Positions 7,646-16,086 of a stretch of DNA of 64,000 nt are shown piece after piece. The DNA is from JABCPE02 sp963516675 (GTDB lineage: Bacteria; Bacteroidota; Bacteroidia; Flavobacteriales; Weeksellaceae), in assembly GCA_963516675.1 (NCBI GenBank), contig CAUQBH010000005.1:1-64000 (forward strand), in the 5' to 3' direction. The position numbers were made by a program, and so were the translations under genes. Below the pieces are notes generated by a model. The model saw only the letters and a program-made list of their open reading frames with translations, made no database searches and had not been told where the DNA came from. Positions within the stretch are counted from its first letter, which is position 1; each line of letters opens with the position of its first letter.

Positions 7646-8578
7646 TTATTTCTTCCCAAAAACAGAAATGTTGATGTATTTCTTTGGGTTTTGTTTTAAA
7701 TCACTTATAAGCTCGTTTAGTGAGTTAGAAGTTTTGGTTAGATTATTGTAAAGCTCTTCATCTTTCATTAGTTTTCCTAGAGAGCCTTCGCCACGGTTTA
7801 TTCCAGCGATTACTTGGTTTAACTGATTGGCTGTTTTGCTGAGCTCTTCTATAGATTGGTTAAGTTTTTTAGCATCTATTTCATCTGCTACTTTTCCGAA
7901 TTTATCTACTGTATTTTTTGTAGAAACCATCGTTTGGTTTGCATTATCTAGTAGAGAGCTTATTTTATGTTCATTAGAAGACAAAAGTCTGTTGGTTTGG
8001 TCAGCTGTAGTTTTGAAAGCTGATACAGTGGCGTTTAGATTAGCCAAAAGTTGTTTTATTTCTCTTCTGTTCTGCTCGTCTAGGATTTTATTTGTGCTAG
8101 CTAGTGTAGAATCTACTTTTGTAAGAACGCTGGAAACTTTTGGTCCCATTTCTGATGCCATTGCATTGATGGCAGAAAGCTGGAATTTTCCTCCTAATGT
8201 ATCACCGTCTTTCGCAATTTTATTATCATAAACCAAATTGATTTTCAGTTGCTTACCCCCCATTAGACTTGGTTCAAAAATTTCTACTGGTGAGTTTTTA
8301 GAGAAAGAATACTGGTCATCCACAGAAATTCTTACCACGAAACTTATTTTACCATCTTTAGACGTTATAGGAATAATCTGGTCTACTAATCCGACTTTCA
8401 ATCCGTTGATAGTGACTGCATTAGAGGGTTCTAGTCCATCTACATTGTCATATTTTACAAAGAAAAAATTATCCGTAGAAAATACATTTTTCCCTTTCAA
8501 AAACTGAAAAAATAATATGAAACTTACAATTGCAAAAATCGCAATAAGTCCCGCTTTTACTTCTTTTGATAAATTCAT
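7646..8578 (-). CDS. MlaD/MCE-family lipid transport protein
   Basis: This 310-residue protein has one N-terminal membrane anchor (about 6-26: AGLIAIFAIVSFILFFQFL), an MCE domain (about 37-115, including DGLEPSNAVTINGLKVG) and a long helical C-terminal region. MCE proteins bind lipids and move phospholipids across the periplasm as the substrate-binding part of Mla-type ABC transporters. No mlaE/mlaF genes are next to it here. The start is chosen at 8578 (MNLSKEVKAGL), because the upstream 16 codons are unlike the family and the membrane anchor should begin near the N terminus. Confidence 0.87.
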   Translation of the reverse strand: MNLSKEVKAGLIAIFAIVSFILFFQFLKGKNVFSTDNFFFVKYDNVDGLEPSNAVTINGLKVGLVDQIIPITSKDGKISFVVRISVDDQYSFSKNSPVEIFEPSLMGGKQLKINLVYDNKIAKDGDTLGGKFQLSAINAMASEMGPKVSSVLTKVDSTLASTNKILDEQNRREIKQLLANLNATVSAFKTTADQTNRLLSSNEHKISSLLDNANQTMVSTKNTVDKFGKVADEIDAKKLNQSIEELSKTANQLNQVIAGINRGEGSLGKLMKDEELYNNLTKTSNSLNELISDLKQNPKKYINISVFGKK

Positions 8579-8791
8579 TATTATATATGATGTATATTTT
8601 GAAGGTGCAAAGATAAGAAAAATCAAAATTATAGAAACAGGCTTTTGTTAATAAAATGTTAATAAAATGTTTAAAAAAATACAGACACCTAAAAAGCCTT
8701 AAATTCCCTGAAAACAGCAATTTTAGTTTTAAAGTTTTGTTAAAAAACGGACTAACTGACAAAAATCATTTTTATTTTTGTCGAGTTTTTC

Positions 8792-8799
8792 TAACTTTG
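8792..8799 (+). promoter_or_regulatory. -7 box for the NlpC/P60 gene
   Basis: TAACTTTG fits TAnnTTTG and lies 41 nt before the ATG at 8841. The -33 element is not convincing. Confidence 0.5.
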
Positions 8800-8840
8800 C
8801 CCCGTTCAAAATAGAAGTAACTCAAAAAGTTTCCCCCCCT

Positions 8841-9515
8841 ATGAAGATATCCCAATTGATGAAAAAAAGTGTTTTATTTTATAGTCTTATGGCAGGATTG
8901 TTGTTTTCTCTTCAGTCTTGTGTTTCCAATTATGTAGTGGCTACTCCATCAGCATATAAACCAGAAGTTTTAGCAGAAGAAAAGTCTCATTTTACATCTT
9001 TGACTCAAGAGTATAAAAAAGAACTAGAATCAAATAAAGCCACTGAAAAAAACGAAGAAAAAACGGTTTCTGCAAGAAAAATGGCAAAGAAAAAATCTTC
9101 TACTATAGATGGGATTCTTAGCGAAGCAAACACTTACATCGGGACACCATATAGATTTGGCGGGATGACTAGAAGCGGGATAGATTGCTCTGCATTTGTT
9201 CTTTCGGTTTATGGTTCAGCCACAGGGATAAATCTTCCTAGAATCTCTTCGGCTCAGGCTCAGGAAGGAGAAAGAGTAGAAAGAGAACAACTAGAAAAAG
9301 GAGATTTACTATTTTTCCAAACAAGAGGAAGCAGAATTTCACATGTGGGTATCGTTCAAGAAATTACACCAAAAGGAGAAATCAAATTTATCCACGCATC
9401 TACATCTAAAGGAGTTACAATATCTTCCCTAAATGAAAAATACTGGGGCTTGAGATTCAGATTTGCAAAAAGAATATTGACCAATGAAAAGATACAAGAA
9501 ATGGCTTCATTGTAG
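8841..9515 (+). CDS. NlpC/P60 peptidoglycan endopeptidase lipoprotein
   Basis: This 224-residue lipoprotein hydrolase probably cuts D-gamma-glutamyl-diaminopimelate bonds in cell-wall peptides. The signal ends in the lipobox LQSC. The NlpC/P60 domain fills the C-terminal half: the catalytic Cys is in RSGIDCSAFV, the His in RISHVGIV, and the third polar residue region is FIHAS. The chosen start at 8841 follows the promoter box and gives a normal signal peptide (basic MKISQLMKKS then hydrophobic stretch); an upstream in-frame start would place an odd 21-residue segment before it. Confidence 0.88.
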   Translation: MKISQLMKKSVLFYSLMAGLLFSLQSCVSNYVVATPSAYKPEVLAEEKSHFTSLTQEYKKELESNKATEKNEEKTVSARKMAKKKSSTIDGILSEANTYIGTPYRFGGMTRSGIDCSAFVLSVYGSATGINLPRISSAQAQEGERVEREQLEKGDLLFFQTRGSRISHVGIVQEITPKGEIKFIHASTSKGVTISSLNEKYWGLRFRFAKRILTNEKIQEMASL

Positions 9516-9550
9516 ATTTCTAAAGACTATATTTTAATTTATAATAATAG

Positions 9551-9585
9551 GAGAGGTTTCACTTTTGGGAAATCTCTCTTTTTAT
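9551..9585 (+). terminator. Terminator after the NlpC/P60 gene
   Basis: The hairpin GAGAGGTTTC / GAAATCTCTC is followed by TTTTTA. It lies 35 nt past the stop codon. Confidence 0.65.
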
Positions 9586-9657
9586 TTAGGATTAGAAATG
9601 ATTTATAGAATACTTTATTCAAAAAATAATTAAATTTGTCGTAGTATATTTTTAATC

Positions 9658-10755
9658 ATGTTGGAGAGAAAAAAAATAGAAGATTTTTTTAAAAAAATAG
9701 GAATAGAAGAATTGGTAACCAATCTACAAATCATTGAAAATGATGTCTATATAGATATGGTAGCCCATTCTCCAGCTATGCACGAGAAGAAAAAACTAGA
9801 AACAGCGATAAAAGAGGCGTTTTCCAAGGAATTTGATAATCAATATGTATTAAAACTAAAAATTTCTTCTCCAGAAACTAAACCAAAGCCAAATATCCGA
9901 GGAAAAGAAATACAAGGGGTTAAAAACATCATTGTCATAGCATCTGGAAAAGGAGGCGTAGGCAAATCTACTGTAACAGCTAATTTAGCAGTGACTTTAT
10001 CAAAAATGGGCTTCAAAGTAGGACTGCTGGATGCGGATATATATGGGCCATCTATTCCTACCATGTTCGATACCGAAGGCGATAAACCAAGTTCCATCCA
10101 AATCGAAGGAAAACACTTCATGAAACCCATAGAGCAGTACGGAATAAAAATGCTGTCCATCGGGTATTTTTCAGGGGCAAATAAAGCCGTAGTTTGGCGA
10201 GGGCCAATGGCAGGAAAAGCCCTTCACCAGATGATTCGTGATACGGACTGGGGAGAGCTGGACTTTCTACTCATAGACCTTCCTCCTGGTACGGGAGACA
10301 TACATCTTTCTGTGGTTCAGGAACTTCCTGTTACAGGAGCGATTATTGTAAGCACGCCTCAGCATGTGGCTCTGGCAGATGTGAGAAGAGGAATTGCAAT
10401 GTTCCAGATGGAAAGCATCAATATCCCTGTTTTAGGGCTTGTGGAGAATATGGCGTATTTCATTCCAGAAGAACTTCCAGATAATAAATATTATATCTTT
10501 GGGAAAGAAGGTGCCCAAAATTTAGCAAAAGATTTGGGAATTCCTGTTTTGGGCGAAATTCCTTTAATACAAGGAATAAGAGAAGCAGGAGATACAGGAA
10601 AGCCAGCTGCATTGAATGATGGGACTAAAATATCAGAAATCTACACAGAAATCACGAGAAATATGATAGAAAGCCTCATAGAAAGAAATAAAAATCTCCC
10701 TCCGACAGAGGCTGTTAAAATTACCACAATGGCAGGTTGTTCAACTAAAAAATAA
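9658..10755 (+). CDS. apbC: Mrp/ApbC family iron-sulfur carrier P-loop ATPase
   Basis: This 365-residue protein has an N-terminal MIP18/DUF59-like domain (about 5-75) and an Mrp/NBP35 ATPase domain. The deviant Walker A motif GKGGVGKST is at about residues 98-106. LLDADIYGPS, FLLIDLPPGTGD and GLVENMAYF are also typical. It probably assembles or delivers [4Fe-4S] clusters in the cytoplasm. The CxxC motif that many Mrp proteins carry after the ENM segment is replaced by IPEELPDNKYYIFG, the usual state in Bacteroidota. A NifU-like gene follows 11 nt later, supporting an Fe-S operon. Confidence 0.92.
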   Translation: MLERKKIEDFFKKIGIEELVTNLQIIENDVYIDMVAHSPAMHEKKKLETAIKEAFSKEFDNQYVLKLKISSPETKPKPNIRGKEIQGVKNIIVIASGKGGVGKSTVTANLAVTLSKMGFKVGLLDADIYGPSIPTMFDTEGDKPSSIQIEGKHFMKPIEQYGIKMLSIGYFSGANKAVVWRGPMAGKALHQMIRDTDWGELDFLLIDLPPGTGDIHLSVVQELPVTGAIIVSTPQHVALADVRRGIAMFQMESINIPVLGLVENMAYFIPEELPDNKYYIFGKEGAQNLAKDLGIPVLGEIPLIQGIREAGDTGKPAALNDGTKISEIYTEITRNMIESLIERNKNLPPTEAVKITTMAGCSTKK

Positions 10756-10766
10756 GTAAAATCCTC

Positions 10767-11000
10767 ATGGAAGAAAGCATAGAAACGAAAGTAAAAAAAG
10801 CATTGGAAAGTATCAGGCCGTTTTTGAATAATGATGGCGGTGATATAGAACTGGTAGAAATAAAAGACAATAAGGTGTATGTCAGACTTTTAGGGAATTG
10901 CTCTGGCTGTCATATCAGCAATTCTACTATAAAATTAGGCGTGGAAACCACTGTAAAACAGCATGTCCCAAGTATAGAAAGCGTAGTAAATATAGAATGA
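10767..11000 (+). CDS. NifU C-terminal domain iron-sulfur scaffold protein
   Basis: This 77-residue protein is the NifU C-terminal (Nfu-type) domain alone, with the cluster-binding CxxC in GNCSGCHIS (about residues 48-56). Such proteins hold and pass on Fe-S clusters. It follows the Mrp-like gene by 11 nt, so the two are probably made together. A hairpin with stem TTTAAGGC / GCCTTAAA (11024-11046) follows and separates it from gdhA, though its T-tract is short. Confidence 0.9.
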   Translation: MEESIETKVKKALESIRPFLNNDGGDIELVEIKDNKVYVRLLGNCSGCHISNSTIKLGVETTVKQHVPSIESVVNIE

Positions 11001-11023
11001 TTTTTTAGATGAATATTATTAGG

Positions 11024-11049
11024 TTTAAGGCAAAAAAAGCCTTAAATTT
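11024..11049 (+). terminator. Possible terminator or leader hairpin before gdhA
   Basis: A perfect 8-bp stem TTTAAGGC / GCCTTAAA with an all-A 7-nt loop lies between the NifU-like gene and gdhA. Only a short T stretch follows, so termination would be weak. Confidence 0.4.
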
Positions 11050-11083
11050 GCTCAATATATAAATTATTTTACATCATATTATT

Positions 11084-12442
11084 ATGGAACAGTACAATGT
11101 AGAGCAAGAAATTCAAAAATTTGTTGCTGGGGTTGAAGCAAGAAACCCAAACGAAACTGAGTTTATTCAGGCAGTAAAGGAAGTTGCTGCAACGGTAATT
11201 CCTTTCATCGCGACTAAAAAACAGTACCAAGGCAAAATGCTTTTGGAAAGAATGGCTGAGCCAGAGAGAACGATTATTTTCAGAGTTCCTTGGGTAGATG
11301 ACAAAGGACAAATCCAAGTAAACAGAGGCTACAGAGTACAGATGAACTCTGCTATCGGGCCATACAAAGGAGGAATTCGTTTTCACCCTTCTGTGAATTT
11401 GAGTATCCTTAAGTTCTTGGCGTTTGAGCAGACTTTCAAAAATTCCTTGACTACACTTCCAATGGGTGGTGGTAAAGGTGGTTCTGACTTTGACCCAAGT
11501 GGAAAATCAGATAACGAAATCATGAGATTCTGCCAGTCTTTCGCAACAGAATTGGCTAAATATATCGGTCCTGATACAGATGTACCTGCTGGTGATATCG
11601 GTGTAGGAGCTAGAGAGGTAGGCTACATGTTCGGACAATATAAAAGATTGAGAAATGAATTTACAGGAGTATTGACAGGAAAAGGTCTTTCTTTCGGTGG
11701 TTCATTGATTAGACCAGAAGCTACTGGTTTCGGAGTTGTATATTTTGCTGAAGAAATGCTTAAAACTAAAGGAGAAAGCATCAAAGGTAAAATCGTGACT
11801 GTATCAGGTTTCGGAAATGTGGCTTGGGGAGTTGTTAAAAAAGTAAATGATTTAGGAGGTAAAGTAGTAACTATCTCTGGTCCTGATGGATATGTATATG
11901 ACGAAGAAGGAGTAAGCGGAGATAAAATCGACTTCTTACTAGAACTAAGAGCTAGCGGAAACAACAGAGCTGAGGATTATGTTAAAAAATATCCAAATGC
12001 TAAATTCTTCGCTGGAAAACGCCCTTGGGAAGTGAAATGTGATGTAGCTATCCCTGCTGCTACTCAAAACGAGCTTAATATCGATGATGCTAAAAACTTG
12101 GTAGCTAACGGATGTAAGTGTGTAACTGAGGCTGCGAACATGCCATGTACATTAGAAGCAATGGAGCTGTTCTTGGAAAATAAATTATTATTCTCTCCAG
12201 GGAAAGCATCTAACGCTGGTGGAGTAGCGACATCTGGTCTAGAGATGACACAGAACTCTATCCGTTTGAGCTGGTCTGCAGAAGAAGTAGATGAAAAACT
12301 ACAAACGATCATGAGAGGAATCCATGAAGTATGTAGAAAATACGGGAAAGAAGAAGATGGATATGTAAACTATGTAAAAGGAGCGAACATCGCAGGTTTC
12401 GTGAAAGTTGCTGATGCTATGCTTGCACAAGGAGTAGTTTAA
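11084..12442 (+). CDS. gdhA: NADP-specific glutamate dehydrogenase
   Basis: This 452-residue hexameric-type enzyme makes glutamate from 2-oxoglutarate and ammonium using NADPH. Characteristic segments are PYKGGIRFHPSVN, the catalytic lysine region LPMGGGKGGSDFDP, DVPAGDIGVG and the Rossmann motif GFGNVAWGV. Length matches class I bacterial enzymes (about 445-450). It appears monocistronic, ending at a strong bidirectional hairpin. Codon use is notably regular, consistent with high expression. Confidence 0.95.
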   Translation: MEQYNVEQEIQKFVAGVEARNPNETEFIQAVKEVAATVIPFIATKKQYQGKMLLERMAEPERTIIFRVPWVDDKGQIQVNRGYRVQMNSAIGPYKGGIRFHPSVNLSILKFLAFEQTFKNSLTTLPMGGGKGGSDFDPSGKSDNEIMRFCQSFATELAKYIGPDTDVPAGDIGVGAREVGYMFGQYKRLRNEFTGVLTGKGLSFGGSLIRPEATGFGVVYFAEEMLKTKGESIKGKIVTVSGFGNVAWGVVKKVNDLGGKVVTISGPDGYVYDEEGVSGDKIDFLLELRASGNNRAEDYVKKYPNAKFFAGKRPWEVKCDVAIPAATQNELNIDDAKNLVANGCKCVTEAANMPCTLEAMELFLENKLLFSPGKASNAGGVATSGLEMTQNSIRLSWSAEEVDEKLQTIMRGIHEVCRKYGKEEDGYVNYVKGANIAGFVKVADAMLAQGVV

Positions 12443-12463
12443 TTTCTCTTTCAATAAAAAAAG

Positions 12464-12492
12464 AAAAGCCTTCAAATTTTGAAGGCTTTTTT
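12464..12492. terminator. Bidirectional terminator between gdhA and the repeat-protein gene
   Basis: A perfect stem AAAAGCCTTCAAA / TTTGAAGGCTTTT followed by T-runs lies between two convergent genes. Confidence 0.85.
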
Positions 12493-12494
12493 AT

Positions 12495-14243
12495 TTACTT
12501 TATGTTTCTTGATTTTTTGATTTCCTCTATTTTTTCTTCGAATTCCTCCGTTTTTTCTGGATGTTTTTCTTGAAGAATTTTGTACGCTTGGATGGCTTTG
12601 GTATAGAGTTTTTGTTCTACATAAAGCTGAGCAAGAGTTTCTGTCATTAGGTGGGAAATATCATTGCTCTTTTCCTTTACTATAAAATCTACATCCTCTT
12701 TTATTGGAGAGATTTTTGGATTGTTTTCTATGAACTTGTCAATGATTGCAGCTTTTTTGTCTTGTTCAGAAGGAGTAACGATTTCTGAACGGTCTATTTT
12801 TAGCCAGCTTTTCCAAGTACTGATGAACGAAGTCACATTGCTATTAGAAGCTGGTTTCACTACCTCTGTAACTTTTACTGGTTCTATTTCTGCCTTTGGT
12901 TCTGGTTTCTCGCTGTTTGCTGCTTCTTCCGTTGTAGAAATATTTTCTTCTTGAACAAAGTTTTTAGAAACTTCCGCTGTATCTTCTTTTTCCGTGTCTA
13001 TTTGTTTTTGATAAATATTCACAGGTGAATAAGATGTTTGTTCTTCTTGAACATCAGAATTTGCCTTTTTAGAAGCATAAAAATCAATAGTCGTTTCCCT
13101 TGCTTCTTTTTCAGTTGAGCTTTCAGAAATTATTTCTTCCGAAGAGTAAATGTTTTCTTTTGGCGCAGGAGTTTCCTCTATGGATTCAGTTTGTTTTCTA
13201 GCGTAAAAATCAATAGTTGTTTCTCTTTCTTCGTTTTCAGCTGTTTTTTCTGAAGAGTAAATATCTTCTTTTTGTACAGCAGTTTCCGCTATAGTCTGCT
13301 TTTGAGCATAAAAATCAATTGTTGTTTCTTTTGCTTCATCTTCAGCTGAACTTTCAGAAACAGGTTTTGCTGAATAATAATCTTCTTTTTGTGCAGAAGT
13401 TTCCTCTACAAAACCAGTTTGTTTTCTGTTATAGAAATCAATAGTCGTTTCTTTAGGCTTTTTCAGGTTAAATGTACTTGGACTAGCCAATTCTTCTGCA
13501 GAAAATCTCTCTTCTTCTTCAACAATAGCTTCAACCTCAACCTCTTCTTCCTCTACTGTTTCTATTGGCGAGATTTCCTCTGCTTTAACCTCTTCAACTA
13601 GAATTTCTTCTTTTCCAACGATAGAAGGCGCTTCCGTTGTGGTTCCAGATTTTAGTTTTGCCATTTCAGCAGCGATGTATTCATCGATGGCAAGTTTTTT
13701 TTGTTCGTACTCACTTCTTTCTGGAGAAGTGGCGCTAAACTGAGGCTCTTCTACAGAAGGAACATCTGGTATAGAAGGAGTTTCTTTGTTTGTTGTTTGT
13801 GGTTCCTCATTTGTATTTTCTTCTACAAAAGATACTGGTTCGCTGATTTCAGTGGGTTGGTTTTCAACAACTAAATCAGTATTTTCCACAACTTCCTCTT
13901 CAGTGTGAATAGGAGTTTCTTCTACTTTAATTTCTTGAAGCGCAGGTGTTTTTGTAGTAAATTCTGTTTTGAAAGGAAACGCACTTGCTGCCAAGGCCGC
14001 AGCCATATTTTCATTGGTTTTGTTAATCAAATTGTACAAAATTCTCTTGTCTGTCGTATAGGCAGCCGTTTTTGCTAATTCTTTTGGAAAATGTTCATTA
14101 TAAAAACGATGAACCCCTAAAAGATAAATAGCCCTCAAACTCTGCATATAAGGGAATTTTTCTATTTCTGTTTCCAATAAGTTTAAATCCTCTACCCTAA
14201 GAGTTTCAGGGTTTTTTATAAGGTCTATTATTCTTGTTTCCAT
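12495..14243 (-). CDS. Acidic repeat protein with four ETTIDFY motifs and a helical/TPR-like C terminus
   Basis: This 582-residue protein is of unknown function. The N terminus (1-100) is folded and helical. A long Glu/Thr/Ser-rich, probably disordered middle holds four copies of a short motif: KETTIDFYNRKQT, KETTIDFYAQKQT, RETTIDFYARKQT and RETTIDFYASKK (coding 13048-13470). The C terminus (about 480-582) has TPR-like helices (LAQLYVEQKLYTKAIQAYKIL). No signal peptide is seen. The start at 14243 makes a TAATG overlap with the lptE stop, a classic coupling signal, and is preferred over a TTG two codons upstream. It is the last gene of the miaB-sigma54-lptE operon. Confidence 0.75.
   Translation of the reverse strand: METRIIDLIKNPETLRVEDLNLLETEIEKFPYMQSLRAIYLLGVHRFYNEHFPKELAKTAAYTTDKRILYNLINKTNENMAAALAASAFPFKTEFTTKTPALQEIKVEETPIHTEEEVVENTDLVVENQPTEISEPVSFVEENTNEEPQTTNKETPSIPDVPSVEEPQFSATSPERSEYEQKKLAIDEYIAAEMAKLKSGTTTEAPSIVGKEEILVEEVKAEEISPIETVEEEEVEVEAIVEEEERFSAEELASPSTFNLKKPKETTIDFYNRKQTGFVEETSAQKEDYYSAKPVSESSAEDEAKETTIDFYAQKQTIAETAVQKEDIYSSEKTAENEERETTIDFYARKQTESIEETPAPKENIYSSEEIISESSTEKEARETTIDFYASKKANSDVQEEQTSYSPVNIYQKQIDTEKEDTAEVSKNFVQEENISTTEEAANSEKPEPKAEIEPVKVTEVVKPASNSNVTSFISTWKSWLKIDRSEIVTPSEQDKKAAIIDKFIENNPKISPIKEDVDFIVKEKSNDISHLMTETLAQLYVEQKLYTKAIQAYKILQEKHPEKTEEFEEKIEEIKKSRNIK
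13048..13470 (-). repeat. Four in-gene repeats encoding [KR]ETTIDFY
   Basis: Four near-identical coding repeats (each with ETTIDFY followed by two residues and usually KQT) are spaced by about 39-50 codons of acidic linker. The linker lengths differ, so these are conserved short linear motifs rather than a perfect tandem array. Confidence 0.75.
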
Positions 14244-14773
14244 TACCAATTTGCTACAATTTCATTAAAAATCTGGTTAATAATTCTTTCATTCACTATT
14301 CGTACTTGGCTGCTTTCTATAGCATTGATATCCAAATCACTACTAAATGTAGCCTCTCCAGAAAAAGTTTTATTAAAGTTTTTCTCAGGCTCTATTTTAT
14401 TTTCATAATTTACATGTACAGCAATCGTAAGTTTGTTTTGTGCAGCCTCCGTTGTCCCTATCGTAGTAGAAGAAATGGATGTCGGCGTGATGCTGTAATC
14501 CGAGATATAGCCTTCTATCAGGATATCAGGGTTCTCAGAGGTTCCTTTGAGGGAGGTTCTCTGCAAAAACATATTTTGTAATGCCATCGTGAAATCTTGG
14601 CTCAAATCAGAATTTACCAAAGCGGCATTGTTCGGAAAATTTTTGATTAAAATCGTTTTCGTTTCAGGACTGAGCGAAGACCCTGTGAAGCTGTAGCACG
14701 AGGAAAGGACTATTCCCACGGCAGCTGTCATCAGGACGATTTTTAGTTTTATTTTAGTTAAAAAATTTCCCAT
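14243..14773 (-). CDS. lptE: LptE-like LPS assembly lipoprotein
   Basis: This 176-residue lipoprotein has the lipobox LSSC after a hydrophobic stretch (IVLMTAAVGIVLSSC). The body matches the Bacteroidota LptE family (YSFTGSSL, ILIKNFPNNA, LTIAVHVNYEN). LptE plugs the outer-membrane LptD barrel during LPS export. It overlaps the sigma-54 activator stop by ATGA and the following gene by TAATG, so it is translated as part of a tightly packed operon. A gene for an OstA/LptA-like protein lies further away at 37.5-39.2 kb. Confidence 0.8.
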   Translation of the reverse strand: MGNFLTKIKLKIVLMTAAVGIVLSSCYSFTGSSLSPETKTILIKNFPNNAALVNSDLSQDFTMALQNMFLQRTSLKGTSENPDILIEGYISDYSITPTSISSTTIGTTEAAQNKLTIAVHVNYENKIEPEKNFNKTFSGEATFSSDLDINAIESSQVRIVNERIINQIFNEIVANW

Positions 14774-16053
14774 CAGTCTTCCAAATTATATTGTTTTATC
14801 TTTCTATAAAGCGTTCTCTGCGAAATACCGAGTTCATCTGCCGCCTTGTTTCTTCTTCCGTTGTGTTTTTCCAAAGCTTTTATGATGAGGTCTCGCTCAT
14901 TATTCTGCAAAGATAAAGATTCTGGCTGAGCTTCTTCTAATTCTATGTCCTCTATATTGTTATAATTTTCCATATCAGACCTTGTGATGATGGTCGGATT
15001 TTGTATTTCTGTCGGTGGTGTTTCGAAATAAAGGAGCGAACTAGGGTTTGTAGAAGACACCTCAGGCGTGTAAATTCTATTGATTAGATTCTGTTCGTGC
15101 ATAGAGAATTCTCCTGTTCCTCGGTTTTTAATAAGTTCCGAAGTCAGAGATTTCAAATCATTGATATCATTTCTCATGTCAAAGAGAATTTTATACATGA
15201 TTTCCCTTTCCGAACTAAAATCAGAATTATTATTCGTTTTAGAATGATTAGAAACCACAGGAAGTCTGTTGTCCGCAGGGATATATTCTGCAAGTCTTTC
15301 CGCATTGATGGTTCTGCTCTGTTCCACCACGGTCATCTGCTCCACTAAATTTCTCAGCTGGCGGACATTTCCTGGGAACGAATAGCCTTCTAAATACCGC
15401 ACTGCATCTTCTGTGAGGATTAGTTCTGGCATTCTGTATTTTTCGGCAAAGTCTATGGCAAATTTTCTAAACAATAAATGAATATCACCTTTTCTCTCGC
15501 GGAGTGGCGGCATATCCACCTGAACGGTATTTAGTCTGTAATACAAATCCTCACGGAATTTCCCTTCCTGAATGGCATTCATCATATTTACATTCGTTGC
15601 CGCTACTATTCTTACATTGGTTTTTTGGATTTGGGATGAACCAACTTTCATAAATTCTCCACTTTCTAAAACACGAAGCAAACGAACCTGCGTCTGCAAA
15701 GGAAGTTCGCCCACCTCATCCAAAAAAATAGTACCGCCGTCTGCCACCTCGAAATAGCCTTTCCTTGTGCTGGTTGCTCCCGTAAAAGCACCCTTCTCAT
15801 GCCCGAAAAGTTCCGAGTCTATCGTTCCCTCTGGGATAGCACCGCAGTTTACCACGATGTAGGGCTGATGTTTGCGCTTGGATTCGGAGTGGATGATTTT
15901 TGGGATAAATTCCTTCCCTGTACCACTTTCTCCGATGACCAGAACCGAAATATCGGTAGGAGCCACCTGTATCGCTTTCTCCAGCGCTCTGTTTAGTGCA
16001 GGATAATTTCCGATAATACCAAAGCGGTTTTTTATGTTTTGTAAGTCAGACAT
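14773..16053 (-). CDS. Sigma-54-dependent transcriptional activator (no receiver domain)
   Basis: This 426-residue regulator begins directly with the AAA+ central domain: Walker A GESGTGKE (41-48), the sigma-54 contact motif GAFTGA (88-93) and Walker B around GTIFLDEVGEL. A Fis-type helix-turn-helix closes the protein (AADELGISQRTLYRKIKQY, about 402-421). There is no N-terminal receiver, GAF or PAS domain, so it is probably controlled by a partner protein or by its amount. In this operon it sits between miaB and lptE, a conserved flavobacterial order. An asparagine-rich, low-complexity linker lies before the HTH. Confidence 0.9.
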   Translation of the reverse strand: MSDLQNIKNRFGIIGNYPALNRALEKAIQVAPTDISVLVIGESGTGKEFIPKIIHSESKRKHQPYIVVNCGAIPEGTIDSELFGHEKGAFTGATSTRKGYFEVADGGTIFLDEVGELPLQTQVRLLRVLESGEFMKVGSSQIQKTNVRIVAATNVNMMNAIQEGKFREDLYYRLNTVQVDMPPLRERKGDIHLLFRKFAIDFAEKYRMPELILTEDAVRYLEGYSFPGNVRQLRNLVEQMTVVEQSRTINAERLAEYIPADNRLPVVSNHSKTNNNSDFSSEREIMYKILFDMRNDINDLKSLTSELIKNRGTGEFSMHEQNLINRIYTPEVSSTNPSSLLYFETPPTEIQNPTIITRSDMENYNNIEDIELEEAQPESLSLQNNERDLIIKALEKHNGRRNKAADELGISQRTLYRKIKQYNLED

Positions 16054-16086
16054 TTTTGAAGTTAAATTAACTTTAATATTTTTAAA

